From Brumimicrobium oceani (lineage in GTDB: Bacteria; Bacteroidota; Bacteroidia; Flavobacteriales_D; Crocinitomicaceae): a DNA stretch of 64,000 nucleotides. Positions 1 through 9,220 of the stretch are shown here, piece by piece (the stretch's first letter is position 1; each line of letters opens with the position of its first letter). A program made the translations under genes and the position numbers. The notes under the pieces are model-generated. The model saw nothing but the letters and a program-made list of their open reading frames with translations, was not told where the DNA came from and ran no database searches. The DNA lies in NCBI RefSeq assembly GCF_003143775.1, contig NZ_QFRJ01000012.1:1-64000 (forward strand). Direction: 5' to 3'.

Positions 1-156
1 GTATTCTTTTTCATAGATAAATGAGTGGAGTTATTCATCTAAGATACTGAATACCAGTCTTTTAAACAAGTGTTTCCATGCTTATTTTACTGATTTTTAA
101 TTAGTTATATTTTTGTCATGTAGTGTAAAGTAAGGGTTAAAAAATAAATGTAAAAT

Positions 157-1572
157 ATGCTTTTCAACACAATCGATTTTGTTGTTTTTTTACCAATTGC
201 TATCCTTCTGTATTATCTGACGCCTCAGAAATTTAGATGGGTATTGTTGCTAACGGCAAGCTACTATTTTTACATGAGCTGGAAAGTAGAATATATTTTC
301 CTAATTGCTTTTTCAACTTTAGTAGATTATACTACTGGAATTTTAATGGAAAGGTCTGAGAGAAAAAAAACTCGGCAACTCTTATTGTTTTTAAGCCTTT
401 CCACCAATCTTGGACTCTTATTCTTTTTCAAATACTTTAATTTCGCTGTAGATAATTTAAACCTTGTTTTTGATCAAATCGGAATTCAACAGGATATTCC
501 TTTAATGAATTTTCTTTTACCTGTAGGAATTTCGTTTTACACTTTTCAGACTTTAAGCTATTCTATAGATGTTTATTTTGGAAGACAAAAAGCAGAGAAA
601 CACCTCGGTTATTTTGCCTTGTATGTTTCTTTTTTCCCGCAATTAGTTGCTGGGCCAATAGAGCGCTTTTCAAGGTTAACTCCACAATTTAAAATTAAAC
701 ATGCTTTCACTTATGATAATTTAGCCAATGGTTTACGACTTATTTTATATGGTTTGTTCATAAAAATGGTGATTGCAGATAATTTGGCCGCACTTGTTGA
801 TGAGGTTTACGCCGCTCCTGAAAACTACTCTTCTTTAGATATTTTTAAGGGATTAATGATCTATTCCTTCCAAATTTACAGCGATTTCTATGGTTATTCC
901 ATTATTGCTATAGGAAGTGCACAACTCATGGGAATAAAGCTCATGGACAATTTTAGAACTCCTTACTTAGCTAAAAATATTGCTGAATTTTGGCAGAGAT
1001 GGCACATTTCTCTTTCTACATGGTTTAGAGATTATTTGTATTTTCCATTGGGTGGGAATAGAGTAGCAAAACAAAGATGGATTTTCAATATTTTTACCGT
1101 TTTTGTGGTTAGTGGTTTATGGCATGGTGCAAGTTGGACTTTTCTTATTTGGGGAGCTTTATTTGGTGTGGTTTACCTAATAGAATACCTTTTCAACAAA
1201 ACTTTTAAAATTGAAAAAGAGTTCAAACCATACTCAATTGGTCATATTCTTTTGGCCATCAAAACCTTTTTAATAGTTACTTTAATTTGGGTGTTTTTTA
1301 GAAGTGAAAGCTTCGAAAGCGCAATAAATATTTTTAGATTATTATTTGAGAATATTGGAATATCGCCTGCAGAATTGGTCATTCCAAATTATCTGATTTT
1401 GTTTTTCTCTTTGTTCATAATCAGCGATATATTACTTTATAATCAGAGATTTGATAAGTGGCTAAGTAACTTCCCAGTCATTGGAAGGTGGACTATTTAT
1501 AGTTTTCTAATGTTTGCTATTATAGTTTTCGCAGGTGTAGAAAACTTCCCTTTTATTTATTTTCAATTTTAA
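157..1572 (+). CDS. MBOAT family O-acyltransferase (AlgI-like)
   Basis: This 471-residue polytopic membrane protein belongs to the MBOAT family, which moves acyl groups across or onto the outer face of the inner membrane, usually onto polysaccharide. The family signature is clear: an AlgI-type N-terminus (MLFNTIDFVVFLP), the VAGPIERF motif near residue 165, and the segment FWQRWHISLSTWFRDYLYFPLGG followed by GLWHGASW, which holds the invariant catalytic histidine. About ten hydrophobic segments are visible, and the length is typical. The next gene starts 9 bp downstream and encodes a lumenal SGNH-like partner, the usual AlgI/AlgJ or DltB/DltD arrangement. The acceptor cannot be told from sequence. 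Confidence 0.93.
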   Translation: MLFNTIDFVVFLPIAILLYYLTPQKFRWVLLLTASYYFYMSWKVEYIFLIAFSTLVDYTTGILMERSERKKTRQLLLFLSLSTNLGLLFFFKYFNFAVDNLNLVFDQIGIQQDIPLMNFLLPVGISFYTFQTLSYSIDVYFGRQKAEKHLGYFALYVSFFPQLVAGPIERFSRLTPQFKIKHAFTYDNLANGLRLILYGLFIKMVIADNLAALVDEVYAAPENYSSLDIFKGLMIYSFQIYSDFYGYSIIAIGSAQLMGIKLMDNFRTPYLAKNIAEFWQRWHISLSTWFRDYLYFPLGGNRVAKQRWIFNIFTVFVVSGLWHGASWTFLIWGALFGVVYLIEYLFNKTFKIEKEFKPYSIGHILLAIKTFLIVTLIWVFFRSESFESAINIFRLLFENIGISPAELVIPNYLILFFSLFIISDILLYNQRFDKWLSNFPVIGRWTIYSFLMFAIIVFAGVENFPFIYFQF

Positions 1573-1581
1573 CAATATTAT

Positions 1582-2607
1582 ATGCTAAAAAAGATATTTA
1601 TAAAAGTTGTTTTCTTGGCTATAATTCTAGTTGCAATGAATTTTATTTATGCCAAATGGTTTTATGAAAGAGATATTCAGGAACACTCTCCTATTATTAA
1701 TTTTGTTAGAGAAATACCAGAAAATACAGATCTACTTTACATAGGAGAATCTTCTAACACCACCTATCGAGAGAGTGATGAGGATAAAAGAACAATTGCC
1801 GAATTTATAGGTGATTATTATCCCGAATTAAACACAAATCACATTACAAAACCTGGGAGTCATGCAGGAATATATAAGGTTTTGCTCAATAAAGTTCCAA
1901 AAGAAAGCCAAATTCAAACGCTTATTGTCACTTTAAATTTAAGGTCGTTTAATGCGCAATGGATTTATTCAGACTTGGAAACACCTTTACAAAAAAGCTT
2001 GGTCCTGCTAAAACCTTACCCGCCTTTATTTAATCGTTTTTTACTTTCATTTAAATCCTATGATATTGCTTCGGATGAAGAGCGCAGAAGACAATACAAT
2101 AAGAAATGGTTAGATGATGAATTTGAGATGCCTCACGATTTTCCCTACAAAAATGTGGCTGAATGGGATTATGGAATGGCCACAAGTGGAATGTTTGAGC
2201 AGTCAAAAATAGAGCTTGCTTGTCACTATATTAAGGGTTATGGATTTCAAATTGACCTTAAAAATAATCCAAGAATTAAAGATTTTGATGATATTGTAGC
2301 ATTAGCAAAAGAGAGAAATTGGAATTTGGTTTTTAATTTGCTTGCCGAAAACACTCAAAAAGCAGATGAACTAGTGGGTGAAGATTTAATTTTTATGATG
2401 AATCAAAACACTGAAAAATTGATTAAATACTACGAAAACAAAGGTGTAACTGTTATAAATAATCTGAATAGTGTAGAAGATGAACAGTTCATAGATCAAG
2501 ATTGGACAACAGAGCACTATGCTGAAAAGGGGCGAAAAGCTGTAGCAAAAAATGTTGCTGTGGGATTAAAAAAATGGCATGCAGATCTTTTCGAGTCTAG
2601 TAAGTGA
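1582..2607 (+). CDS. Membrane-anchored SGNH/DltD-like partner of the MBOAT acyltransferase
   Basis: This 341-residue protein has one N-terminal membrane segment (about residues 5-24) and a long extracytoplasmic domain. The segment LLYIGESSNTTY (about residues 51-62) resembles the nucleophile block of SGNH hydrolases, with Ser after GE. DWTTEHYAEKGRKA near the C-terminus resembles the Asp-x-x-His block of DltD/AlgX-like proteins. It lies 9 bp after the MBOAT gene on the same strand, so the two are almost certainly co-transcribed and act together in O-acylation of an exported glycan. The functional call rests on these two motifs and on context; overall similarity to a named family is weak. Confidence 0.72.
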   Translation: MLKKIFIKVVFLAIILVAMNFIYAKWFYERDIQEHSPIINFVREIPENTDLLYIGESSNTTYRESDEDKRTIAEFIGDYYPELNTNHITKPGSHAGIYKVLLNKVPKESQIQTLIVTLNLRSFNAQWIYSDLETPLQKSLVLLKPYPPLFNRFLLSFKSYDIASDEERRRQYNKKWLDDEFEMPHDFPYKNVAEWDYGMATSGMFEQSKIELACHYIKGYGFQIDLKNNPRIKDFDDIVALAKERNWNLVFNLLAENTQKADELVGEDLIFMMNQNTEKLIKYYENKGVTVINNLNSVEDEQFIDQDWTTEHYAEKGRKAVAKNVAVGLKKWHADLFESSK

Positions 2608-2964
2608 TTTGTTTAAGTAGTAAAATTCCTTTCCAAAAACTTCATAAGATGCTTGTACAATAATAAAGACAGAAAGTGTTCTTCAAAGCCCTTTTGATTT
2701 GTAAAAAATGAGAGATCAAAGTTGCGAATAAGAGTTTTTAAAACACATTCTAATCTCACGATTTAATCTCAAAAAATTTGTTGATGATTTGGCGTAAATC
2801 AAATTTCAAAATAAAGTTTTTTATTCAATAAAAAACTTTTAATTTGTTGGTGTATAGCGTTTAAGGGTAAACCCTGAATTTTATAAAATACTCTTATTTC
2901 TCTTTGGGATTACTAACCCTTTACTTCATATTTGTGCTAACTATTAATTAATAAAACTAATGTT
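2608..2964. other. Intergenic region, no gene seen
   Basis: No convincing reading frame or RNA gene is seen in this 357-bp AT-rich gap. A CATATTTG sequence at about 2929-2936, close to the Bacteroidota -7 consensus TAnnTTTG, may be the promoter of the lipoprotein gene that follows. Confidence 0.5.
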
Positions 2965-4149
2965 ATGGTACATCTAAAGTTAAAAACAACAGCACTTATA
3001 GTGAGTGCAATACTAATCGGAGTTACCTCTTGTAAAAAAGATGAAGTAGAACCTACTCCAACAAACCCAGGTCCTAGTGGTTCAGATCCAGCAACCGTGT
3101 TAGACTGTAATTACTTTAATGAAGACAGAGTATTGGTCGACAATCCAAACGCTTCTGTTGATTATATTGTAACTTGTAAAATAGATATTCAGGGTGATAT
3201 TGTGATTGAACCAGGTGTTGTAATAGAATTTGAGCAAGATGCAGGATTTAACGTTTTAACTTCTTTGTCAGCTGTAGGAACTGCAGAAAAACCAATTATT
3301 TTTAGAGGTGTGGAAAATGATCCAGGCTTTTGGCGAGGTGTTAAATACAATAGTAGTAACACACTCAATGAACTTAATTATGTTCATGTTCATGACGCAG
3401 GAGGACTTGCCATGGGAGGAAATGGAGAAAAAGCAGGTGTAGTTCTTTATGGTGGTTCAAAATTAAAAATGGACAACTGTTTAGTTACAAATAGTGAAAC
3501 ACATGGATTAGATGCAAGTTATCAAACAAGTAACCTTACATCTTTCAAAAATAATGTTTTTAAAAACAACAATATTCCTATTAAAATAAGTTTGAATCAA
3601 ATTGATGCTATACATGAAAGTAATAAGTGTAAAGACAATGCCAAAGACTTTATTTTAGTGAATACAGTTCACATGAAGAAGGCTAATACTTGGAAAAAAT
3701 CAGATGTAAAATATAGAACAAATGGTGATATTTCGCTTTATGAACTTCTAACAATTAATCCTGGAGTAGAGATTGAAATGTATCAAGCTTCGAAAATAAA
3801 TGTAGGTAGTGAAGGAGGTTTAGTTGCAGTAGGTACTGCCGAAGACCCAATTATTTTAACCGGAGTATCCAAAGTTCCAAAAGCATGGCAAGGAATTTAC
3901 ATTAATAGCCCCCACCCAGAAAATGAAATTGCACACGTGGAATTTCATTACTGCGGATACGGTGAACCTGAAACTAACGTATGGTTGTGGTATAATAAAA
4001 CACTTAATATTCATGATGTTAGTTTTGAAAACGGAGATGGATGTGGAGTGAACTATAAATTACATTTTGGGCAAGCTGAAAATCAAAACTTAACTATAGG
4101 TTCAAACATCACAGTAGATCCAGGAGGTTGTGTTTCTGCTGAATGGTAA
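2965..4149 (+). CDS. Secreted lipoprotein with right-handed beta-helix-type repeats
   Basis: This 394-residue protein begins with a lipoprotein signal peptide ending in the lipobox GVTSC (Cys about residue 23), followed by KKDE and a Pro/Gly/Ser linker, typical of Bacteroidota surface lipoproteins. The mature part has two related blocks of the type IEPGVVIEFEQDAGFNVLTS...GTAEKPIIFRG and INPGVEIEMYQASKINVGS...GTAEDPIILTG. These repeats (about residues 75-115 and 265-300) are characteristic of parallel beta-helix proteins. The domain probably faces outward as an adhesin or glycan-binding surface. It stands alone between two unrelated units and is followed by an intrinsic terminator. The specific function is unknown. 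Confidence 0.8.
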   Translation: MVHLKLKTTALIVSAILIGVTSCKKDEVEPTPTNPGPSGSDPATVLDCNYFNEDRVLVDNPNASVDYIVTCKIDIQGDIVIEPGVVIEFEQDAGFNVLTSLSAVGTAEKPIIFRGVENDPGFWRGVKYNSSNTLNELNYVHVHDAGGLAMGGNGEKAGVVLYGGSKLKMDNCLVTNSETHGLDASYQTSNLTSFKNNVFKNNNIPIKISLNQIDAIHESNKCKDNAKDFILVNTVHMKKANTWKKSDVKYRTNGDISLYELLTINPGVEIEMYQASKINVGSEGGLVAVGTAEDPIILTGVSKVPKAWQGIYINSPHPENEIAHVEFHYCGYGEPETNVWLWYNKTLNIHDVSFENGDGCGVNYKLHFGQAENQNLTIGSNITVDPGGCVSAEW

Positions 4150-4259
4150 AAGCAAAGGTAAGAAGCAATTGTTAGATAGATGATAAAGTCTATTCAACAT
4201 CTTGTTTTGATATTTTAATTTAACACTTGGTAATTATTCCTTTCGGGAAAAAAACGCAA

Positions 4260-4292
4260 AACAACTGCTCTCTAGGGAGCGGTTGTTTTTTT
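4260..4292 (+). terminator. Intrinsic terminator after the beta-helix lipoprotein gene
   Basis: An 11-bp stem with one G-U pair (AACAACTGCTC at 4260-4270, GAGCGGTTGTT at 4277-4287) encloses a 6-nt loop and runs into a T tract. It lies about 110 bp after the lipoprotein stop codon. Confidence 0.85.
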
Positions 4293-4444
4293 ATTTCTCT
4301 TAACTATTTAAAGTGTATCCTCATCAGAATATTCCATTCACATAAGGAATTGTTAATACGAATTTACTAATCCTGATTGTCTCAAGTTCTAAAAATTCTT
4401 ACGATATTTACCCTTTATCTAAGAAAGTACTGAAACAAGAAATT

Positions 4445-5989
4445 ATGGAAGACATCAATAAAAAGTTAATAGAAAAACGCGAAGAAGCATTGTTAGGAGG
4501 TGGTCAAGCACGAATTGATAGCCAACACAAAAAAGGAAAACTAACTGCACGCGAACGAATTACACTTTTGTTAGATGAGAATTCATTTCAAGAAATGGGA
4601 ATGTTTGTTGAACACCGTTCGCAAGATTTTGGATTAGACAAACAAAAATACCCAGGAGACGGAGTGGTAACTGGTTACGGAACAATTCATGGCAGACCAA
4701 TTTATGTGTTTTCTCAAGATTTTACTGTTTTAGGAGGTTCGCTTTCTGAAACTTATGCAGAGAAAATTTGTAAAATTATGGACCTTGCAATGAAAAGTCA
4801 AACGCCAATTATTGGATTGAACGATTCTGGTGGAGCAAGAATTCAAGAAGGTGTTGTTTCATTGGCGGGTTATGCAGATATTTTCTACAGAAATACAAAA
4901 GCATCTGGAGTAATTCCACAGCTTAGTGTAATTATGGGACCTTGTGCAGGTGGAGCGGTTTATTCTCCGGCGTTAACAGATTTCGTTTTCATGGTAGAAG
5001 ACACTTCGTATATGTTCGTAACAGGACCAAACGTTGTAAAAACAGTAACCCACGAAGAAGTAACTTCAGAAGATTTAGGTGGAGCAAAAGCACATGCTGA
5101 AAAGTCTGGAGTGAATCACTTTACAAGTCCGAATGATGTAACCGTTTTAAAAGAAGTGCGTGATTTAATGACCTATTTACCGCAGAACTGGCAATCATTG
5201 GCACCACACAAAAAGAACTTTAAGTTTGACAGTAAAAAATTAGAAACAATCTCTTCTATTTTACCAGAAAACAACAATATGCCTTACGATATTCGTGAGG
5301 TGATAGACCAAGTAATTGATGATGAATCTTTCCGTGAGGTACATAAAGATTTCGCAACAAATATTGTAGTTGGATTTGCTAGAATTGAAGGAAGAACAAT
5401 TGGTGTAGTTGCCAACCAACCAATTTCATTGGCGGGAGTTTTAGACATCGATTCTTCAAGAAAAGGAGCGCGTTTTGTGCGTTTCTGTGATGCTTTCAAT
5501 ATTCCATTATTAACTTTCGAAGACGTACCAGGATTCTTACCAGGAACAGACCAAGAATGGAACGGAATTATTGCACACGGAGCAAAATTATTGTATGCAT
5601 TTAGTGAAGCAACTGTTCCACGTGTGACGGTAATTACGCGTAAAGCCTACGGAGGAGCATTTGATGTAATGAACTCTAAAAACATTGGAGCAGATTTCAA
5701 TTTCGCATGGCCAACAGCAGAAATTGCAGTAATGGGAGCAAAAGGAGCAGCTGAAATTATTTTTAGAAGAGAAATTGCAGCCGCAGCAGATCCAGTAGCT
5801 AAATTAACTGAAAAAGAAGCAGAATATGCTGAAATGTTCGCTAATCCATACAGAGCGGCAGAACGAGGAATTATTGATGATGTCATCAAACCTTCAGAAA
5901 CAAGAAGTCGCGTGGCAAATGCGTTTAAGATTTTAGAAAATAAAAAAGAGGAATTACCGATGAAAAAGCACGGGAATATTCCGATGTAA
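4445..5989 (+). CDS. pccB: Acyl-CoA carboxylase, carboxyltransferase (beta) subunit, propionyl-CoA type
   Basis: This 514-residue protein is a biotin-dependent carboxyltransferase of the PccB/AccD5 family, transferring carboxyl from biotin to propionyl- or another short acyl-CoA. The family pattern is intact: the N-terminal TARERI segment, the glycine-rich oxyanion motif [10 protein letters not shown] near residue 130, [13 protein letters not shown], and the C-terminal crotonase half with [23 protein letters not shown] and MGAKGAAEI. Length is normal. No alpha (biotin carboxylase-biotin carrier) subunit is adjacent, so the partner lies elsewhere; the accB-accC genes near 32 kb belong to fatty-acid synthesis. 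The gene ends right before a long palindromic hairpin. The exact acyl-CoA substrate is inferred. Confidence 0.93.
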   Translation: MEDINKKLIEKREEALLGGGQARIDSQHKKGKLTARERITLLLDENSFQEMGMFVEHRSQDFGLDKQKYPGDGVVTGYGTIHGRPIYVFSQDFTVLGGSLSETYAEKICKIMDLAMKSQTPIIGLNDSGGARIQEGVVSLAGYADIFYRNTKASGVIPQLSVIMGPCAGGAVYSPALTDFVFMVEDTSYMFVTGPNVVKTVTHEEVTSEDLGGAKAHAEKSGVNHFTSPNDVTVLKEVRDLMTYLPQNWQSLAPHKKNFKFDSKKLETISSILPENNNMPYDIREVIDQVIDDESFREVHKDFATNIVVGFARIEGRTIGVVANQPISLAGVLDIDSSRKGARFVRFCDAFNIPLLTFEDVPGFLPGTDQEWNGIIAHGAKLLYAFSEATVPRVTVITRKAYGGAFDVMNSKNIGADFNFAWPTAEIAVMGAKGAAEIIFRREIAAAADPVAKLTEKEAEYAEMFANPYRAAERGIIDDVIKPSETRSRVANAFKILENKKEELPMKKHGNIPM

Positions 5990-5993
5990 AATA

Positions 5994-6045
5994 TTTCCCC
6001 CCAATGTAGAGACGCAATGCATTGCGCCTCTACATTGGGGGGAAA
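5994..6045. repeat. 52-bp near-perfect palindrome (REP-like hairpin, possible terminator)
   Basis: The 18-bp outer arms TTTCCCCCCAATGTAGAG (5994-6011) and CTCTACATTGGGGGGAAA (6028-6045) are exactly complementary. The 14-bp centre CGCAATGCATTGCG is itself palindromic, with one A/C mismatch between centre and arms. It starts 4 bp after the pccB stop codon. The GTAGAGACGCAATGCATTGCG core looks like the dispersed hairpins common between genes in this phylum; no T tract follows, so the terminator role is uncertain. Confidence 0.85.
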
Positions 6046-6137
6046 CGGTATTATCCCAATTTATATATTTTGATATTTTTTGTTTCGATGCTCGACCGTA
6101 CGTCGCAACATTGTTAAAAATAGAAAGGCTGTTATCC

Positions 6138-6494
6138 TCAATAATCCTGAATCAGTATCTCAGTTGGAATACGTAATTTGGCATTTAATTGTCTAATCAT
6201 TTCCAAGGTTAATTTGCGTTTTCTGTTCATAACCTCGCTTACTCGACTTTTAAATCCAATTATTTCTACTAGGTCTTTTTGTTTTAATCCCATTTGTTCC
6301 ATTCTGAATTTAATTGCAGAAATTGGATCAGGCATTTCAATCGGGAAATGTTCACTTTCGTAGTTATCAATAAGAATTGCAAGTATTTCCAATTCGTCGC
6401 CCAAAGAAGCCCCTCTTTTCGCGTCAAATATTACTTCCAAACGTTCAAGCGCTTTCTCGTAGTCTGCTTCGTTTCTAATTGGTTTTATTTTCAT
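6138..6494 (-). CDS. higA: HigA-type antitoxin, XRE-family HTH protein
   Basis: The gene encodes about 118 residues with an acidic N-terminal half and a C-terminal helix-turn-helix (KQKDLVEIIGFKSRVSEVMN, then KRKLTLEMIRQLNAKL), the layout of HigA antitoxins that bind the toxin and repress their own operon. The ATG at 6494 (MKIKPIRN) is chosen because it follows the toxin stop codon (6498-6496) by one base; an upstream in-frame ATG at 6542 would lie inside the toxin gene. Toxin-first order and tight coupling are typical of higBA. The family is confident; activity is untested. Confidence 0.88.
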   Translation of the reverse strand: MKIKPIRNEADYEKALERLEVIFDAKRGASLGDELEILAILIDNYESEHFPIEMPDPISAIKFRMEQMGLKQKDLVEIIGFKSRVSEVMNRKRKLTLEMIRQLNAKLRIPTEILIQDY

Positions 6495-6495
6495 T

Positions 6496-6789
6496 TTATA
6501 TTGTGTTTGCATCAATTTTATCATATTCTGGATGTGTTCCAATAAATCTTATCCATGCCAGTTGATACCCAAAGTTGAATTTTACTATCAACCTATAATC
6601 GTTACCTTTTATATTGAAAACTATTCGATTGTCCTTCAAAATACTCGCATTAGGATATTCTGATTTTAATTCGTTTATCGTTTTCCAATTAGATTTTTCT
6701 GTTTCACGATACCATGTTTTTAATTGAACTTCACAGTTGCTGTGTTTTTCCCAGAAATCTGGTAATGTTCCCCTTGAAAATATTTTCAC
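6496..6789 (-). CDS. higB: HigB-type toxin (RelE superfamily mRNA interferase)
   Basis: This 97-residue basic protein matches the HigB toxin family: MKIFSRGTLPDFWEKH at the start, then LKTWYRETEKSNWKT, DNRIVFNIKGNDYRLIVKFNF and the C-terminal WIRFIGTHPEYDKIDA. Members cut mRNA in translating ribosomes. The conserved arginine and the GTHxEYDKID block are present, so the toxin appears intact. It precedes the higA antitoxin on the minus strand with a one-base gap, so the pair is one operon transcribed from about 6830. Confidence 0.92.
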   Translation of the reverse strand: MKIFSRGTLPDFWEKHSNCEVQLKTWYRETEKSNWKTINELKSEYPNASILKDNRIVFNIKGNDYRLIVKFNFGYQLAWIRFIGTHPEYDKIDANTI

Positions 6790-6903
6790 ACTAATAATTT
6801 GTTGTAAATATAGCGAAAAAAGTTCCCAAATTGTTAACTTCTAATAAAAAACTCTCCAAACCAAAACATTTCATTATTTTAATGCTCCAATAAAAACATT
6901 AAA

Positions 6904-8043
6904 ATGAGCGAATTCAAATCTAAATTACCACATATAGGAACAAGCGTATTTACTGTGATGTCGAAAATGGCAGCACAATATAACGCCATCAATTTATCAC
7001 AAGGATTTCCAAACTTTCCAGTAGCGCCAGAGTTGGTAGAGAATTATGAGAAAGTCATTAAAGGAGATTATCATCAATATATGCCCATGCCTGGCGCACC
7101 AAGATTACTGGTGGAAATTAGTCAGAAAATTGCAACGCATTATGGTCGAATTGTTAATCCAGAGGAGGAAGTTTTGGTTACAGCTGGAGCTACACAAGCT
7201 ATTTATACAGCAATTCAAGCCGTAATTCACCGTGGAGATGAAGCAATTGTTTTGGACCCTTCCTATGATTGTTATGCACCTTCCGTGGAATTGGCTGGAG
7301 GGAAACCAATCCATGTTAACATGCAAGCAGACTTTTCCGTAGATTGGAATAAAGTGGAAGATGCTATTTCAGCAAAAACGAAATTACTGATTGTTAATAA
7401 TCCGCATAATCCCGGAGGAACAGTATTTTCAGAAGAAGATATTCAAGCGATAGAGCAAATCATGGAGCGTCATCCGCATATTTTTCTTTTGTCAGATGAG
7501 GTGTATGAGTTTATTCATTTCGAGGAAAAACACATTTCTATGAATACGCGAAAAACAATTCTAGACCGTACTTTTATCGTTTCGTCTTTCGGGAAAACTT
7601 TTCACGTGACAGGCTGGAAAATCGGATATCTTGTTGCGCCAAAATACTTAATGGATGAGGTAAAAAAGATCCATCAATACATTGTTTTTAGTGTGAACAG
7701 TACTTCACAAATGACATTATCGAATTATTTACCGCAAGCAGATTTATCTCAATTGGGTGAATTTTACCAGAAAAAGCGTGATTTCTTCCGTGGATTAATG
7801 AAAAATAGCCGATTTGAACTCTTGGATTGCCAAGGAACCTATTTTCAAGTGGCGCGATACAGCGAAATTAGTAACTTAGGCGATGTAGATTTCGCTACAG
7901 AAATGACACAAAAACACGGAGTAGCAGTAATTCCAGTTTCAGGATTCAATAAAGATCAGCACGACGATCATTTGATTCGTTTTTGTTTCGCAAAAGATGA
8001 AGAAACGATTATTAAAGCAACAGAAAAATTATGCAAGATTTAA
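6904..8043 (+). CDS. Methionine aminotransferase / kynurenine aminotransferase-like (YbdL type)
   Basis: This 379-residue class I/II PLP-dependent aminotransferase shows the substrate motif NLSQGFPNFP (about residues 30-39), YMPMPGAPRL, NNPHNPGG, SDEVYE and the Schiff-base lysine in SSFGKTFH (Lys231). Members of the YbdL/glutamine transaminase K group transaminate methionine, glutamine and aromatic amino acids. The downstream omega-amidase-like gene overlaps by 13 bp. That pairing is diagnostic: the transaminase makes alpha-ketoglutaramate from glutamine while regenerating methionine from its keto acid, and the amidase hydrolyses it. All key residues are present. Confidence 0.92.
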   Translation: MSEFKSKLPHIGTSVFTVMSKMAAQYNAINLSQGFPNFPVAPELVENYEKVIKGDYHQYMPMPGAPRLLVEISQKIATHYGRIVNPEEEVLVTAGATQAIYTAIQAVIHRGDEAIVLDPSYDCYAPSVELAGGKPIHVNMQADFSVDWNKVEDAISAKTKLLIVNNPHNPGGTVFSEEDIQAIEQIMERHPHIFLLSDEVYEFIHFEEKHISMNTRKTILDRTFIVSSFGKTFHVTGWKIGYLVAPKYLMDEVKKIHQYIVFSVNSTSQMTLSNYLPQADLSQLGEFYQKKRDFFRGLMKNSRFELLDCQGTYFQVARYSEISNLGDVDFATEMTQKHGVAVIPVSGFNKDQHDDHLIRFCFAKDEETIIKATEKLCKI

Positions 8044-8801
8044 AAGTTAGTTTGATTCAATGTGACCAAGTTTGGGAAGATAAAAAAGCCAACCTTGCAC
8101 ATTATGAAACGATGTTGAAAGAGGTGCAACTCCCTACAGATATTGTGGTTTTTCCAGAAATGTTTCAAACAGCATTTACGATGAATGCTGCAGAAATGGC
8201 GGAAACCATGGATGGAGAAAGCATTGCATGGTTAGAGAAAATGGCTGCTAAATACGATTGCGCGATGGTGGCTTCGCTCATTATAAAAGAAGGCGAAATA
8301 TTCAATAATCGCATGGTTTTTATTCAAGCTGATGGTTCAATACAACAATACAATAAACGCAAGTTATTTGGCTTAGCCAGTGAAGATCAAACCTTCACTC
8401 CAGGTATAGAAAATACTATTTTTAAATACAAAGGCTGGAAGGTTTTCTTACAAGTTTGTTATGACCTAAGATTTCCAGAAATTGCACGAAATTCAGTCAA
8501 AAATGACGAATATGAATACGATTTACTCATAAATGTGGCCAATTGGCCTGAAAAACGCAGTTTACATTGGAGGACTTTATTGCAAGCTAGAGCCATAGAG
8601 AACCAATGTTATGTGGTTGGGGTGAATAGGGTAGGAGAAGGCGGTAAAGGCCTAAATTACTCTGGAGATTCATGCATCATTGCGCCATCTGGAATGATTG
8701 TGAGCTTGGTTTCCCATGATGAGCATGTAGTGAATGAAGAATTGGAAAGCGAGACTTTGGAAGAAGTGAGGAGAGTGATGCCTTTTCTGAAGGATAGGTG
8801 A
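8031..8801 (+). CDS. Omega-amidase, nitrilase superfamily (YafV type)
   Basis: This 256-residue protein of the carbon-nitrogen hydrolase superfamily has the full Glu-Lys-Cys triad: Glu43 in VVFPEMFQTAF, Lys in YNKRKLFG and Cys in LQVCYDLRFPE. The LLQARAIENQ segment is also typical. It starts inside the 3' end of the aminotransferase gene, so translation is probably coupled, and it is expected to hydrolyse alpha-ketoglutaramate and similar omega-amides made by that enzyme. The last roughly 30 bp of the gene are repeated about 120 bp downstream as part of a local duplication. Confidence 0.92.
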   Translation: MQDLKVSLIQCDQVWEDKKANLAHYETMLKEVQLPTDIVVFPEMFQTAFTMNAAEMAETMDGESIAWLEKMAAKYDCAMVASLIIKEGEIFNNRMVFIQADGSIQQYNKRKLFGLASEDQTFTPGIENTIFKYKGWKVFLQVCYDLRFPEIARNSVKNDEYEYDLLINVANWPEKRSLHWRTLLQARAIENQCYVVGVNRVGEGGKGLNYSGDSCIIAPSGMIVSLVSHDEHVVNEELESETLEEVRRVMPFLKDR

Positions 8802-8993
8802 GAGCGCCTGCGGCACTTGGGTTTTTAACACAGAGCGCACGGAGGTTTTTCACAGAGGTTCACAGAGGAAAAAGGAGGAGGAGAGAGAGAGAAGGAGAGT
8901 GATGTCTTTTCTAAAGGATAGGTGAGAGCGCCTGCGGCACTTGGATTTTAACACAGAGCGTACGGAGGTTTTACACACAGGTTCACGGAGGAA
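8770..8993 (+). repeat. Two ~100-bp direct copies covering the 3' end of the omega-amidase gene
   Basis: Copy 1 (8770-8869) starts in the last codons of the omega-amidase gene and runs through its stop codon. Copy 2 (8894-8993) repeats it with few differences, including the coding remnant. A purine-rich spacer (AGGAGGAGAGAGAGAG type) separates them. The segment CACAGAG...GGTTCACAGAGG is a low-complexity sequence of a kind often seen between Bacteroidota genes. Confidence 0.85.
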
Positions 8994-9220
8994 GAAAGAA
9001 AAAAGAGAGCAAGCATGAGGTCATAAACCTAAACTCAAGCAAAACCAATCAAAGAAAATCTGCGTAATCTGCGAAAATCTGCGGGATGTATTTCATGAAA
9101 ATCCGCGTTCCATCCTACACAACATTCGTAATTCGTAATTTCCCGATTCGTAATTTATTATCTTTATGGTAAAGCAAGATAAATAACAATGATTCGTTAT
9201 AACAACAGCAAAACAAATAA
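8994..9220. repeat. Intergenic degenerate repeat tract
   Basis: The segment around 9060-9150 contains short iterations (AATCTGCG three times, ATTCGTAATT three times) and GCGTTCC, which recurs near 11509 and 13886. It looks like decayed dispersed repeat, not a gene. The histidine kinase promoter must lie here but was not identified. Confidence 0.55.
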
